Shown piece after piece: positions 45,111 through 53,049 of a DNA stretch of 64,000 nucleotides. Source of the stretch: Hyphomicrobiaceae bacterium (lineage in GTDB: Bacteria > Pseudomonadota > Alphaproteobacteria > Rhizobiales > Hyphomicrobiaceae); assembly GCA_022842785.1 (NCBI GenBank), contig JALHOW010000002.1, forward strand, positions 620,001 to 684,000, in the 5' to 3' direction. The notes below the pieces were generated by a model. It saw only the letters and a program-made list of their open reading frames with translations. It was not told the DNA's origin and did no database searches. Every line of letters begins with the position of its first letter. The first letter of the stretch is position 1. The position numbers were made by a program, and so were the translations under genes.

Positions 45111-45132
45111 GCGGCGCCTGTGCAGGCGCCGC
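45111..45132. terminator. GC-rich hairpin between the secreted protein gene and the crotonase gene
   Basis: GCGGCGCCTG (45111-45120) is the exact complement of CAGGCGCCGC (45123-45132). The hairpin lies 11 bases after the stop of the small secreted protein and before the crotonase start. No T-run follows, so it may attenuate rather than end transcription. Confidence 0.45.
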
Positions 45133-45143
45133 TCGCGCCGAGC

Positions 45144-45680
45144 TTACTGCTGTCCGAGCGCCTTCTCCAGAGCCTCGCGGTGCTTCGAAACCAGCGTGAT
45201 ATTGCTGGGGAACTTGACCGGCGGCGTATTCTTGAGCGCGTCGTTCAGTTCCTCGAGCATCTGCTTCTTTTCGGCCGGATTGATCTGGGTGTCGGCGTTG
45301 ATCTCGGCGATCTCTTTCTTGATGAGCTCGATCGGGTCGGTGTACTTGCCCGTGTCCGGGTCGATGCCGCTCAAAATCACGGAAATATTGTACGCGACGT
45401 CATCGTACTCGGTGTAGTCCTTGAAGCTGTGCTTCTTGGCGATGGTATCGAGTTCGGCCTGCTGCTTGTCCGTCGGGGCCGTGCCCTCCTGGGCAGGGTT
45501 CCGCTCGATGAACTGCGTGATATCCGCCTGCGCGGCGATGAAGCCTTGGATATGCTTATCGCTGAGCTGGAGCTGATTGAAAGCATCCTGCGCGTTGGCC
45601 GCGGGCGCAGCGATGAGCGACATCAGACCTATTGCCACTGCCGAAGCAAACGCGGCAAGAGTTCCAAACTTACTGAGCAT
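45144..45680 (-). CDS. Small secreted helical protein (possibly DUF4168-like)
   Basis: 178 residues. A clear signal peptide ends in AAPAANAQ (about residue 31). The mature part is charged and helical (LQLSDKHIQGFIAAQADITQFIERN; DPIELIKKEIAEINADTQINPAEKKQMLEELNDAL) with no cysteines. Its layout suggests DUF4168-type or similar stress-related periplasmic proteins, but the match is weak by eye. Monocistronic by appearance, followed by a GC-rich hairpin. Confidence 0.6.
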   Translation of the reverse strand: MLSKFGTLAAFASAVAIGLMSLIAAPAANAQDAFNQLQLSDKHIQGFIAAQADITQFIERNPAQEGTAPTDKQQAELDTIAKKHSFKDYTEYDDVAYNISVILSGIDPDTGKYTDPIELIKKEIAEINADTQINPAEKKQMLEELNDALKNTPPVKFPSNITLVSKHREALEKALGQQ

Positions 45681-45781
45681 AGGGCTTCTCCTCGTTCGAA
45701 ATCTCGCCTGCGTCGTTCGCCAAACTTGGCCTCAATGCCGACGTGCCTATAGCAGATCACCAGAGTGGGACACCATTAAGG

Positions 45782-46237
45782 ATGTCAACTGATACACCGC
45801 AGCCGAGTCACCTTTCTGTCACTGCCGTCACCGAGCTGATCGACGCATCCTTTCCACAGATCCATGCGTCAGGACGCGTGATGGAGATCGAATCCGTCGG
45901 CCCCGATACTGCCCGCGTGCGCATGCGCCTCACAGAACGCAACACGCGCCACGGCGGAACGATATCCGGCCCCGCCATGTTCACGGTCGCAGACTTCTCG
46001 ATCTACGTAGCGCTCATCGGCCGCCTTGGTTCCGCAGCGATCCCTTCCGTCACCAGCAATCTCAACATCACGTTCCTGATGCGCCCGCCTGCCCGCGACG
46101 TGATCGCGGAAGCCCGGCTCGTGCGCGTGGGACGCCGTCTCGCCTATTCGGAGGTCGCACTCTTTTCCGACGGCGGCAGCGAAATGATCGCCCATGCGAC
46201 AGGCACTTACGCGATCGTATCGACCTCGAAATCGTGA
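45782..46237 (+). CDS. PaaI-type thioesterase (hotdog fold)
   Basis: 151 residues from ATG 45782; AAGG abuts the ATG, so the ribosome binding site is poor and an earlier start cannot be excluded. The hotdog core is NTRHGGTISGPAMFTVADFSIYVALIGRLG, with HGG in the position used by phenylacetyl-CoA-type thioesterases and the catalytic Asp/Asn side in MFTVAD. SNLNITFLMRP follows. It likely hydrolyses an acyl-CoA thioester. The rplM promoter region begins right after it. Confidence 0.85.
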   Translation: MSTDTPQPSHLSVTAVTELIDASFPQIHASGRVMEIESVGPDTARVRMRLTERNTRHGGTISGPAMFTVADFSIYVALIGRLGSAAIPSVTSNLNITFLMRPPARDVIAEARLVRVGRRLAYSEVALFSDGGSEMIAHATGTYAIVSTSKS

Positions 46238-46331
46238 GGTAACTGGATACCGTTATTGAGGTATTATATTACCCTTTGCATAACATCATGAATTATCTGC
46301 ATTATTTTCGGGGCCGCCGGCGTGAATGCCG

Positions 46332-46360
46332 TTGACCAAACGCATTCCGCAGCCTAGAAG
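46332..46360 (+). promoter_or_regulatory. Putative housekeeping promoter of rplM-rpsI
   Basis: TTGACC (46332-46337) and TAGAAG (46355-46360) are separated by exactly 17 bases, matching the housekeeping sigma consensus well. The start codon of rplM is 167 bases further, leaving a long leader. AT-rich sequence (TATTATATTACC) lies about 60 bases upstream of the -35. Confidence 0.55.
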
Positions 46361-46369
46361 GATGCGCGC

Positions 46370-46400
46370 GGCGCTTGATCCCTTCAACCGGGATCGCGCC
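46370..46400 (+). promoter_or_regulatory. Leader hairpin of the rplM-rpsI mRNA
   Basis: GGCGC-TT-GATCCC (46370-46382) pairs with GGGATC-GCGCC (46390-46400) around a 7-base loop, with TT bulged. It lies just after the predicted transcription start. In Escherichia coli L13 represses its own mRNA by binding the leader; whether this hairpin does so here is inference. Confidence 0.35.
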
Positions 46401-46526
46401 GTGTGTTTCGTTCAAGTCGTGCCCGCTACGAGCATCGATCCGAACGAACCGAGCAGAACTTTCGCGACCACGCCTGCCGGCGAACAAGCCGTCCGGCCGG
46501 GGCGCAGCACTCGAAGGGCCAAGCAC

Positions 46527-46988
46527 ATGAAAACTTACAGCGCCAAGCCCGGCGAAGTGGAGAAGAAGTGGGTGCTCATCGACGCCGAAGGTCTCGTCGT
46601 CGGTCGTCTCGCCGCTCTCATCGCCACCCGCCTCAAGGGCAAGCACAAGCCGACCTACACGCCACATGTCGACATGGGCGACAACGTTATTGTCGTCAAC
46701 GCCGAGAAGGTCGTCTTCACCGGCAACAAGTATGAAGACAAGAAATACGAGTGGCACACGGGCTATCCCGGCGGCCTCAAGACACGGTCGCCGCGCCAGA
46801 TCATCGAGGGCAAGTTCCCCGAGCGCGTCGTCTTCAAGGCCGTCGAGCGCATGCTCGCACGCGGGCCGCTGCAGCGCCGCCTGATGACCAATCTCAAGGT
46901 CTACGCGGGCCCATCCCATCCACATGAGGCGCAGCAGCCGACCCAGCTCGACATCGCTGCGCTCAATCCCAAGAACAAGAGGGTCTGA
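46527..46988 (+). CDS. rplM: 50S ribosomal protein L13
   Basis: 153 residues from ATG 46527. The characteristic [55 protein letters not shown] core and the [11 protein letters not shown] tail are complete. L13 is an early assembly protein of the large subunit. An in-frame upstream extension is rejected because family members begin [15 protein letters not shown]. rpsI begins 5 bases after the stop, the universal L13-S9 pair. Confidence 0.99.
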   Translation: MKTYSAKPGEVEKKWVLIDAEGLVVGRLAALIATRLKGKHKPTYTPHVDMGDNVIVVNAEKVVFTGNKYEDKKYEWHTGYPGGLKTRSPRQIIEGKFPERVVFKAVERMLARGPLQRRLMTNLKVYAGPSHPHEAQQPTQLDIAALNPKNKRV

Positions 46989-46992
46989 CGCC

Positions 46993-47475
46993 ATGACCGC
47001 AGATGCCAAGTCGCTCGAGGACCTCGGGAACCTGACCGGCCAGTCGGCCGAAGCCGCTGCACCGCTGCACGTCCAGAAGCTCGATGCCCAGGGCCGCGCC
47101 TATGCCACCGGCAAGCGCAAGAACGCCATTGCGCGCGTGTGGCTCTCGCGCGGGCACGGGAAGATCACGATCAACGACAGGGACGTGACGACCTATTTCG
47201 CCCGTCCCGTCCTGCAGATGATCCTCAAGCAGCCGCTGATCGCGGCAGAGCGTATGGATCAGTACGACATCCGCGCCACGGTGGCCGGCGGCGGCCTCTC
47301 CGGTCAGGCCGGTGCCGTCCGTCATGGCCTCTCGAAGGCGCTCACATACTACGAACCCGAGCTTCGCGCGGTGCTCAAGAAGGGTGGCTTCCTGACCCGC
47401 GACAGCCGCATCGTCGAGCGCAAGAAGTACGGCAAGGCCAAGGCCCGCCGCAGCTTCCAGTTCTCGAAGCGCTGA
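46993..47475 (+). CDS. rpsI: 30S ribosomal protein S9
   Basis: 160 residues from ATG 46993. [17 protein letters not shown] and [19 protein letters not shown] are signature segments, and the C-terminus [11 protein letters not shown] with the invariant terminal KR reaches into the ribosomal P site. The N-terminal 32 residues form an alphaproteobacterial extension rich in Ala, Gln and Glu. A strong terminator follows 22 bases later. Confidence 0.99.
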   Translation: MTADAKSLEDLGNLTGQSAEAAAPLHVQKLDAQGRAYATGKRKNAIARVWLSRGHGKITINDRDVTTYFARPVLQMILKQPLIAAERMDQYDIRATVAGGGLSGQAGAVRHGLSKALTYYEPELRAVLKKGGFLTRDSRIVERKKYGKAKARRSFQFSKR

Positions 47476-47497
47476 TCGAACCAGTCTCATCAAGCAG

Positions 47498-47528
47498 AAA
47501 GGCCCGCCGGTCTCCCGGCGGGCCTTTT
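47498..47528 (+). terminator. Rho-independent terminator of rplM-rpsI
   Basis: AAAGGCCCGCCGG (47498-47510) and CCGGCGGGCCTTTT (47515-47528) form a 13-pair stem around a TCTC loop, ending in a run of four T. It lies between the convergent rpsI and TadE/G-like genes and, with the A-run at its start, could also act on the minus strand. Confidence 0.92.
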
Positions 47529-47551
47529 CATTTCTGCTTCGCTCGGCTGCG

Positions 47552-48166
47552 TCAGGACATCGTGCTTCCATCCACGCAGTTGATCGGCTTCAGATGGACG
47601 CAAATGACGTTGCGTGGCTTCAGATAGAAGCGCTCCGTCATGTTGAAGGCCGACTCGATGAAGTAGTTGAAGATCAGGGGCGTGTAATTGTACGTCGCTT
47701 CACCGACGATCACGCTTTCACCGCCGACGAGCAGGCCCACCGGAATGTCATGGTAATCCTCACCGCGAGGATGAGGCGTCCCGCCCCGGCTATCCCTTGA
47801 CCAGTCGACCCGAAAATCGGTCGGATTGAGCGCTCCCGGCGTCCCCTGCGCAATCACGCTGATGACCTTCACGTAGAGACGCTCAAGCTCATAGGGCGCA
47901 ATGAGCTGTTCGATGATCTTGAGATCCCTGTCGACCTGCGCCTCGGTGAGGCCGGATCTATCCGCCTGCGCGATCAGGTCCGCTGTCGAGCTCGCCGCGA
48001 GGGTAAGCCGGCGATCCACGGTGAGCGCTTGGCTGAACTCGATGGTACCGACGAACATGAAGAACATGATCGGCACGATGAAGCCGAACTCGACCGCGGC
48101 AACACCGGCGGTATCCCGCCGCAACCGCGCAAATACGCCACGAACTTTTGTGCTGAAACGTTTCAT
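47552..48166 (-). CDS. TadE/TadG-like pilus assembly protein
   Basis: 204 residues from ATG 48166. The N-terminal RRDTAGVAAVEFGFIVPIMFFMFVGTIEFSQALTVDRRL is the TadE-type hydrophobic helix, with the conserved Glu after the short charged leader. TadE/TadG minor pseudopilins are processed and placed in the inner membrane or periplasm as part of Flp-type tight-adherence systems. The rest is soluble and carries two cysteines near the C-terminus. The other tad genes are not in the window, and it is paired with a second TadE-like gene. Confidence 0.85.
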   Translation of the reverse strand: MKRFSTKVRGVFARLRRDTAGVAAVEFGFIVPIMFFMFVGTIEFSQALTVDRRLTLAASSTADLIAQADRSGLTEAQVDRDLKIIEQLIAPYELERLYVKVISVIAQGTPGALNPTDFRVDWSRDSRGGTPHPRGEDYHDIPVGLLVGGESVIVGEATYNYTPLIFNYFIESAFNMTERFYLKPRNVICVHLKPINCVDGSTMS

Positions 48167-48176
48167 CTCAATGCAC

Positions 48177-48740
48177 CTACCAGCTGCCGGGCTCGGTACG
48201 GAACGTCGTCGCTGCCTGGATGAGGCGCGAGCCATTCCCCATGTTTCCGAGATTGAGATACGGGATCTTCGACGCGAGGCTCCACTCGTAGCAGACCCAG
48301 ATGAGCACGACCTGCTGAGGCAGGCCGGGCTCGAATGAGGTCACGTCACTGAGGTTGCCGTCCTGATCGAGGCACTGCGCCATCGTCCCGGGGCCGATGG
48401 CTTCGGCATCCGGGAAGTTCAAGACATTCACGCGAAGCTTGTTCGCGCAGTCCACGAACCCCGGCGCCAATTCGCAGACCTTCTCCTTGAACTGCTGGCC
48501 GTTCATCCCGCCCTGCTGGACCTGGCCGGTTCGGATCAGGCGTCCGGTGCGCTCGACGGCGTTCTCGAGTGAGAAGGTCGTGAAGAAGAAGAGGCCGACA
48601 GCCATGATGCCGAAAAGCATCATCAGGAACGGCCCAGCCACCATTGCAAATTCAATGGCCGTCGTGCCGCTTTCATCGCCGCGCCAACGCCGTGGCATCG
48701 GCCAGCGGCGGCCCGGAGATGCGTCTGAAGGTGGCTGCAT
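48177..48740 (-). CDS. TadE-like pilus assembly protein
   Basis: 187 residues from ATG 48740. GDESGTTAIEFAMVAGPFLMMLFGIMAVGLFFFTTFSLENAVERTGRLIRTG is a textbook TadE pseudopilin-like helix (Glu five residues into the hydrophobic part). Four cysteines (CELAPGFVDC, QCLDQDG, VWVCYEW-like region) could form disulphides outside the membrane. It ends 10 bases before the companion gene starts, so both share a transcript. Divergent from the gene transfer agent cluster. Confidence 0.85.
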   Translation of the reverse strand: MQPPSDASPGRRWPMPRRWRGDESGTTAIEFAMVAGPFLMMLFGIMAVGLFFFTTFSLENAVERTGRLIRTGQVQQGGMNGQQFKEKVCELAPGFVDCANKLRVNVLNFPDAEAIGPGTMAQCLDQDGNLSDVTSFEPGLPQQVVLIWVCYEWSLASKIPYLNLGNMGNGSRLIQAATTFRTEPGSW

Positions 48741-49143
48741 CGGCGTACGCCTCACCCAAATTACGCCTTCGAGGATCACACCGCATGAAATACGAGAATG
48801 TTGAATCATCGCTTAATTCTGGGCGGTTCATTGCCGGCTGGTTAATGGAATGCCGTCAAACCGTTCTATTGGTCGGTCATGTCACCTGACGGCAATGGCC
48901 GCAGTATTTTATCCCCGCGCTGCTGGATAGTGGGAAACTGGCCAGTTCATCGCAAAGTATATCTTCATATATGCTCTGATTTTGCTTCGAAGAAGCCAAT
49001 AATTTCTGAATAAATTATTGACATCGCAACGATGTTTTGGTACAAATTGAGTATAGTGTGAAAAGTGTCCGGCACCTCCGGCGGCTTTCACCGTTCCGGC
49101 TCCCTGCTGAGCCTGGCTCCCCTCAAACATCTCGGTGCTCTGC
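48741..49143. other. AT-rich divergent region upstream of the gene transfer agent cluster
   Basis: 403 bases without a supported gene. From about 48780 to 49060 the sequence is strikingly AT-rich against GC-rich surroundings (for example AATTTCTGAATAAATTATTG). It contains promoters for the TadE-like pair and for the gene transfer agent genes. Two single TTAA words are present (48815 and 48853 vicinity), but no exact TTAA-N7-TTAA CtrA site was found. Confidence 0.6.
49018..49046 (+). promoter_or_regulatory. Candidate promoter of the gene transfer agent operon
   Basis: TTGACA (49018-49023), a perfect -35, is followed 17 bases later by TACAAA (49041-49046), four of six matches to the -10. It is about 100 bases before the first gene. 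The flanking AT-rich sequence fits a promoter or a regulator-binding area. Confidence 0.4.
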
Positions 49144-49728
49144 ATGACCGGCTCGGATCAACCCGACTGGCCGAGGATTCGTCGTTTGTACGTCTCTCGC
49201 GCGCTCACACTTACCGCCATTGCCGAACAATGCGGGGTCTCCACCCAACGGATCACTGGTCATGCGCGGAAGGAGGGGTGGCCACCGCATCAGCGGCGCA
49301 AGCAGGGTGCGCGCGAAGGACCTATCCCGAAGCAGGCCTCCGCGAAGCCGGCATCGAAACGGCGCGACGCCGGGGTCGCAGCGACATCTCTGAAAGCCCG
49401 GCGCGCACTCGTTCGCCGCCTCTACAAGGCAATCGACACTAAGCTCAAGCAGATGGAAAGGCGCATGGCACACGACATGGCCACCGCGGAAGACAACTCC
49501 GACACCTCGGCCGCCGACCACGAACGCGACACCCGCGCCATCGGCGCTCTCATCGCCAACCTCAGCCGCGTAACGGAGATCGAAGCTGACATCGAGCGTC
49601 TCCCCGGATCCTCAAGTCCCGCCGAACAGCAAGGCGCCCAGCACGCTGAACGCCAGCTCGCCGACGAGGCGGAGCGCTTCCGCGGAGAGGTTGCGGAGCG
49701 TCTTGCTCGACTTGTCCGGCCTGCCTGA
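49144..49728 (+). CDS. Gene transfer agent small terminase-like protein (g1)
   Basis: 194 residues from ATG 49144 (GTG 49135 possible). A helix-turn-helix segment (LYVSRALTLTAIAEQCGVSTQRITGHARKEGW) recalls DNA-binding small terminase subunits. Basic residues follow (KARRALVRRLYKAIDTKLKQMERRM), then a coiled-coil and acidic tail. The position immediately before the large terminase matches RcGTA g1, which recruits DNA for packaging. The end of the gene overlaps the start of the large terminase. Confidence 0.8.
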   Translation: MTGSDQPDWPRIRRLYVSRALTLTAIAEQCGVSTQRITGHARKEGWPPHQRRKQGAREGPIPKQASAKPASKRRDAGVAATSLKARRALVRRLYKAIDTKLKQMERRMAHDMATAEDNSDTSAADHERDTRAIGALIANLSRVTEIEADIERLPGSSSPAEQQGAQHAERQLADEAERFRGEVAERLARLVRPA

Positions 49729-51025
49729 CGCCGAACGTGACGCGGCCCTCGCCACGCTCTCGGCGCCCGAGATCATCCGCCTCGCTCACGATTGGCAGGT
49801 CTGGGCCCGCGACGATCAGCTTGCGCCGGTTGCGACAGAAGCCGACCGACCCTGGCAAACATGGCTCATCCTCGGCGGCCGTGGCTCCGGCAAAACCCGC
49901 GCGGGTGCCGAATGGGTCCGTGCTCGCGCTCTCGGACACGACGCTGGCGATGACGAGCCCGCGCGCCGCATCGCACTCATCGGCCTCACCATCGCGCAGG
50001 TCCGCAGCGTCATGATCGAAGGCGTCTCCGGTCTACTCGCGGTCCACGCGCCGCACGAACGCCCGCACTATGACGTCTCACGCAATCAGATCCAGTGGTC
50101 GAACGGAGCCATCGCCCAGATGTACGCCGCCGACGATCCCGACAACCTGCGCGGCCCGCAGTTCGATGCCGCATGGTGCGACGAGCTCGCAAAATGGCGC
50201 CGCGCCCAGCACGCCTGGGACATGCTCCAATTCGCCCTTCGCCTCGGTCGCCACCCGCAGTCCGTCGTCACCACCACCCCGCGCCCAATCGCGCTGCTCA
50301 AAAAACTTCTGGCCGACGCCGCAACGGTTACCTCACGCGCCAAGACGACCGACAATGCCGCAAACCTCTCACCGTCCTTCCTCTCGAGCGTGCTCAAGCG
50401 CTACGGCGGCACGGCCCTCGGCCGCCAGGAAATCGACGGCGAGATCGTAGAGGACCGCGGCGGCGGTCTCTGGCGCAAGAGTTGGCTCGACCAGCATCGA
50501 ATTGCAGCGCCGCCGGAGCTCACACGCATCGTTGTCGCGGTCGATCCGCCGGTCACATCGAACGCGAATTCGGATGCTTGCGGCATCATCGTCGCCGGTC
50601 TTGGCGAAGACGGCCGCGCCTACGTCCTCGCCGATCGCACCATCCGCGGCCGCGAGCCGACCATCTGGGCCCGCGCAGCGATCGCCGCATACCGCGACTT
50701 CGCCGCGGACCGCATCGTCGCCGAGGTCAACCAAGGCGGCGATCTCGTCGTCGGTGTCATGCGCCAGGTCGATGCATCCGTGCCGATCCGCGCCGTGCGT
50801 GCGACACGCGGCAAATGGGTGCGCGCCGAGCCGGTCTCCGCACTCTACGCCGAAGGCCGCGTCGTCCATGTGGGCGAGTGGCCCGAGCTCGAAAGCCAGA
50901 TGTGTGCGTTCGGCGCCGACGGCCTCGCCCAAGGAAAAAGCCCGGACCGCCTCGACGCGCTCGTGTGGGCGCTTACCGACCTCATGCTGACGAACCCACG
51001 CAGCCCAACCATACGGACGCTCTGA
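49691..51025 (+). CDS. Gene transfer agent large terminase (g2)
   Basis: 444 residues. The best open frame begins at TTG 49691, inside the end of g1; TTG 49703 is also possible. Walker A is GGRGSGKT (about 62-69), Walker B WCDEL near residue 160, and the RNase H-like nuclease carries VVAVDPP with an acidic ligand. The motor cuts and pumps host DNA into the particle. The ATG of the portal gene abuts its stop. Confidence 0.95.
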   Translation: MRSVLLDLSGLPDAERDAALATLSAPEIIRLAHDWQVWARDDQLAPVATEADRPWQTWLILGGRGSGKTRAGAEWVRARALGHDAGDDEPARRIALIGLTIAQVRSVMIEGVSGLLAVHAPHERPHYDVSRNQIQWSNGAIAQMYAADDPDNLRGPQFDAAWCDELAKWRRAQHAWDMLQFALRLGRHPQSVVTTTPRPIALLKKLLADAATVTSRAKTTDNAANLSPSFLSSVLKRYGGTALGRQEIDGEIVEDRGGGLWRKSWLDQHRIAAPPELTRIVVAVDPPVTSNANSDACGIIVAGLGEDGRAYVLADRTIRGREPTIWARAAIAAYRDFAADRIVAEVNQGGDLVVGVMRQVDASVPIRAVRATRGKWVRAEPVSALYAEGRVVHVGEWPELESQMCAFGADGLAQGKSPDRLDALVWALTDLMLTNPRSPTIRTL

Positions 51026-52276
51026 ATGACCCCCACATCCGTTGCGACCTCGCTCGGCGCCACTATCGGCCGCTGGGTCGGCAGAGCTGTGCCGCCGCGC
51101 ACCAGGCTGCCGCATCTCTCGGCCGAATCCAAAGCAAGCGCCGTCGGCCCGCTCATCGCGCTCGACACTCTCCGCCAACCCGCTTGGACTCCACGCGACT
51201 ATGCGGCCTTCGCGCGGGAAGGCTTCATGGGCAATGCGATCGTCTATCGCTGCGTGCGCATGATCGCCGAGACTGCCGCATCGGTCCCCCTCCTCCTCTA
51301 CCGCGGCGAGGAAGAGATCGAGGCTCACGCGCTTCCCGACCTCATCGGCCGCCCCAATCCCGCGCAGGTCGGCCCGGAGTTTCTCGAGACGCTCTTCGGC
51401 CACCTGCTCGTCGCCGGCAACAGCTACATCGAAGCTGTCGCCATCCACGACGATATCCGCGAGCTGCACGTCCTTCGTCCAGATCGCATGAAGGTCGTGC
51501 CCGGCGCCGATGGCTGGCCGGAAGCCTACGAATACACGGTCGCCGGCCGCTCGGTGCGACTTGCCGGCGACTGCGTGCCGGGCGTGTGCAGCATCCTGCA
51601 CATGAAGCTCTTCCATGCCGCGCACGATCACTACGGCATGAGCCCACTCGAAGCTGCCGCGACAGCCATCGATCTCCACAATACCGCGTCCCGCTGGAAC
51701 AAGGCGCTGCTCGACAATTCGGCGAGGCCCTCCGGCGCCCTCGTCTATACCTCCCGCGACGGCAACCTGACGACCGAGCAATACGAGCGCCTCAAGGCCG
51801 AGCTCGAACAGGGTTTCCAGGGCGCCGTCAATGCCGGCCGGCCGCTTCTCCTCGAAGGCGGGCTCGACTGGAAGTCCATGTCGCTCTCGCCCAAGGACAT
51901 GGATTTCCTCGAAGCCAAGAACGCCGCCGCCCGCGAGATCGCGCTAGCCCTCGGCGTGCCGCCCATGCTGCTCGGCATCCCCGGCGACAACACGTACGCC
52001 AACATGGCCGAAGCCACGCGCGGCTTCTGGCGCCAGACCATCATCCCGCTCGTCGGTCGCACATCCAAGGCGCTCTCGCGATGGCTTGCTCCCGCATGGG
52101 ATACCGAACTCGAGCTTCGACCCGATCTGGATGCCGTCGAAGCGCTCTCGCCGGAACGCGAAGCCCTTTGGGCTCGCCTCGAAAGGGCATCCTTCCTCAC
52201 CCTCAATGAGAAACGGGCCGCCGCCGGCTACAGCCCGATCCCCGAGAGCGGGCCGCCACTCTCGCCTCCTGCCTGA
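51026..52276 (+). CDS. HK97-type portal protein (g3)
   Basis: 416 residues, directly adjoining the terminase stop. The portal hallmarks are FMGNAIVYRCVRMIAETAASVPLLLYRG, LLVAGNSYIEAVAIHDDIRELHVLRPDRM, and the ALALGVPPMLLGIPGDNTYANMAEATRGFW clip/crown region. It forms the dodecameric ring at the packaging vertex of the head and connects to the tail. The protease gene follows after 42 bases. Confidence 0.95.
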   Translation: MTPTSVATSLGATIGRWVGRAVPPRTRLPHLSAESKASAVGPLIALDTLRQPAWTPRDYAAFAREGFMGNAIVYRCVRMIAETAASVPLLLYRGEEEIEAHALPDLIGRPNPAQVGPEFLETLFGHLLVAGNSYIEAVAIHDDIRELHVLRPDRMKVVPGADGWPEAYEYTVAGRSVRLAGDCVPGVCSILHMKLFHAAHDHYGMSPLEAAATAIDLHNTASRWNKALLDNSARPSGALVYTSRDGNLTTEQYERLKAELEQGFQGAVNAGRPLLLEGGLDWKSMSLSPKDMDFLEAKNAAAREIALALGVPPMLLGIPGDNTYANMAEATRGFWRQTIIPLVGRTSKALSRWLAPAWDTELELRPDLDAVEALSPEREALWARLERASFLTLNEKRAAAGYSPIPESGPPLSPPA

Positions 52277-52318
52277 TCGCGCACCGCGCAACCTCACTCG
52301 AAATCGGAGCGTTCCATC

Positions 52319-53035
52319 GTGATCGAAGCTCGATCTGCGACCCCTCTTCGCGCGCGTCCGCACGAAGCGAAGTTCACGGCCATAGATATGAAAAGCGTTG
52401 CCGACGACGGCGCCTTCGAAGGCTATGCCTCGCTCTTCGACCGGCAGGATCTCGGCCGGGACGTCGTCATGCCGGGCGCCTTCCGCGACACCCTGGCTGC
52501 CCGCGGCCCAGGCGGCGTGCGGATGCTCTTCCAGCACAATCCTTCCGAGCCGATCGGTGTTTGGGAAACGCTCGCCGAGGACGCCAAAGGCCTCTTCGCC
52601 CGCGGCCGCCTCATGCCGACGGTCGCCCGCGCCCGGGAGGTACTCGCGCTGATGCGCGCCGGTGCCATCGACGGCCTTTCCATTGGCTTCCGCACCATCA
52701 AGGCGCATCGCGATCGCACCCGCGGCGTGCGCCGTATCGAGAAGATCGATCTCTGGGAAATCTCCATCGTCACGTTTCCGCTGCTGCCCGAGGCCCGTAT
52801 CGCCACGACGAAGTCGCGGCCATTTACAAGCGGGCGACCGTCGGAACGTGAATTCGAACGCTGGCTCACGCAGGACGCTGGGCTCACGCGCACGGAAGCC
52901 CGCTCCGTTCTCCGATCGGGCTTCAAGGGATTGGCGGCGTTGCGGGATGCCGCTGCCACCCCATCAGACTCGGCAAGGCTCGCCGGCCGCTGCGCCGCCG
53001 TTGCTGCCTACCTCCGTTCGACGCATTCCATCTGA
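52319..53035 (+). CDS. HK97-family prohead protease (g4)
   Basis: 238 residues from GTG 52319 (CGGAG about 10 bases upstream). The protease core is FEGYASLFDRQDLGRDVVMPGAF with the RMLFQHNPSEPIGVWE strand; the expected His-Ser pair lies in QHN and DGLSIGFRT. It matures the capsid precursor by removing its N-terminal scaffold. The last 70 residues are helical and Arg-rich. The capsid gene begins 14 bases later, with AAGGA. Confidence 0.92.
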   Translation: MIEARSATPLRARPHEAKFTAIDMKSVADDGAFEGYASLFDRQDLGRDVVMPGAFRDTLAARGPGGVRMLFQHNPSEPIGVWETLAEDAKGLFARGRLMPTVARAREVLALMRAGAIDGLSIGFRTIKAHRDRTRGVRRIEKIDLWEISIVTFPLLPEARIATTKSRPFTSGRPSEREFERWLTQDAGLTRTEARSVLRSGFKGLAALRDAAATPSDSARLAGRCAAVAAYLRSTHSI

Positions 53036-53049
53036 AGGACCGCCCCCTC

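Noticed and set aside
48815-48860. TTAA words suggesting a CtrA-binding site ahead of the gene transfer agent cluster
   Set aside because: The spacing does not fit TTAA-N7-TTAA; the closest candidate has TTGA and an 8-base gap, so no CtrA site is claimed.
50095-52209. A 704-codon open frame overlapping the terminase and portal genes
   Set aside because: Arg/Pro/His-rich composition typical of a shifted frame in GC-rich coding DNA; the terminase and portal frames have clear motifs and abutting boundaries.
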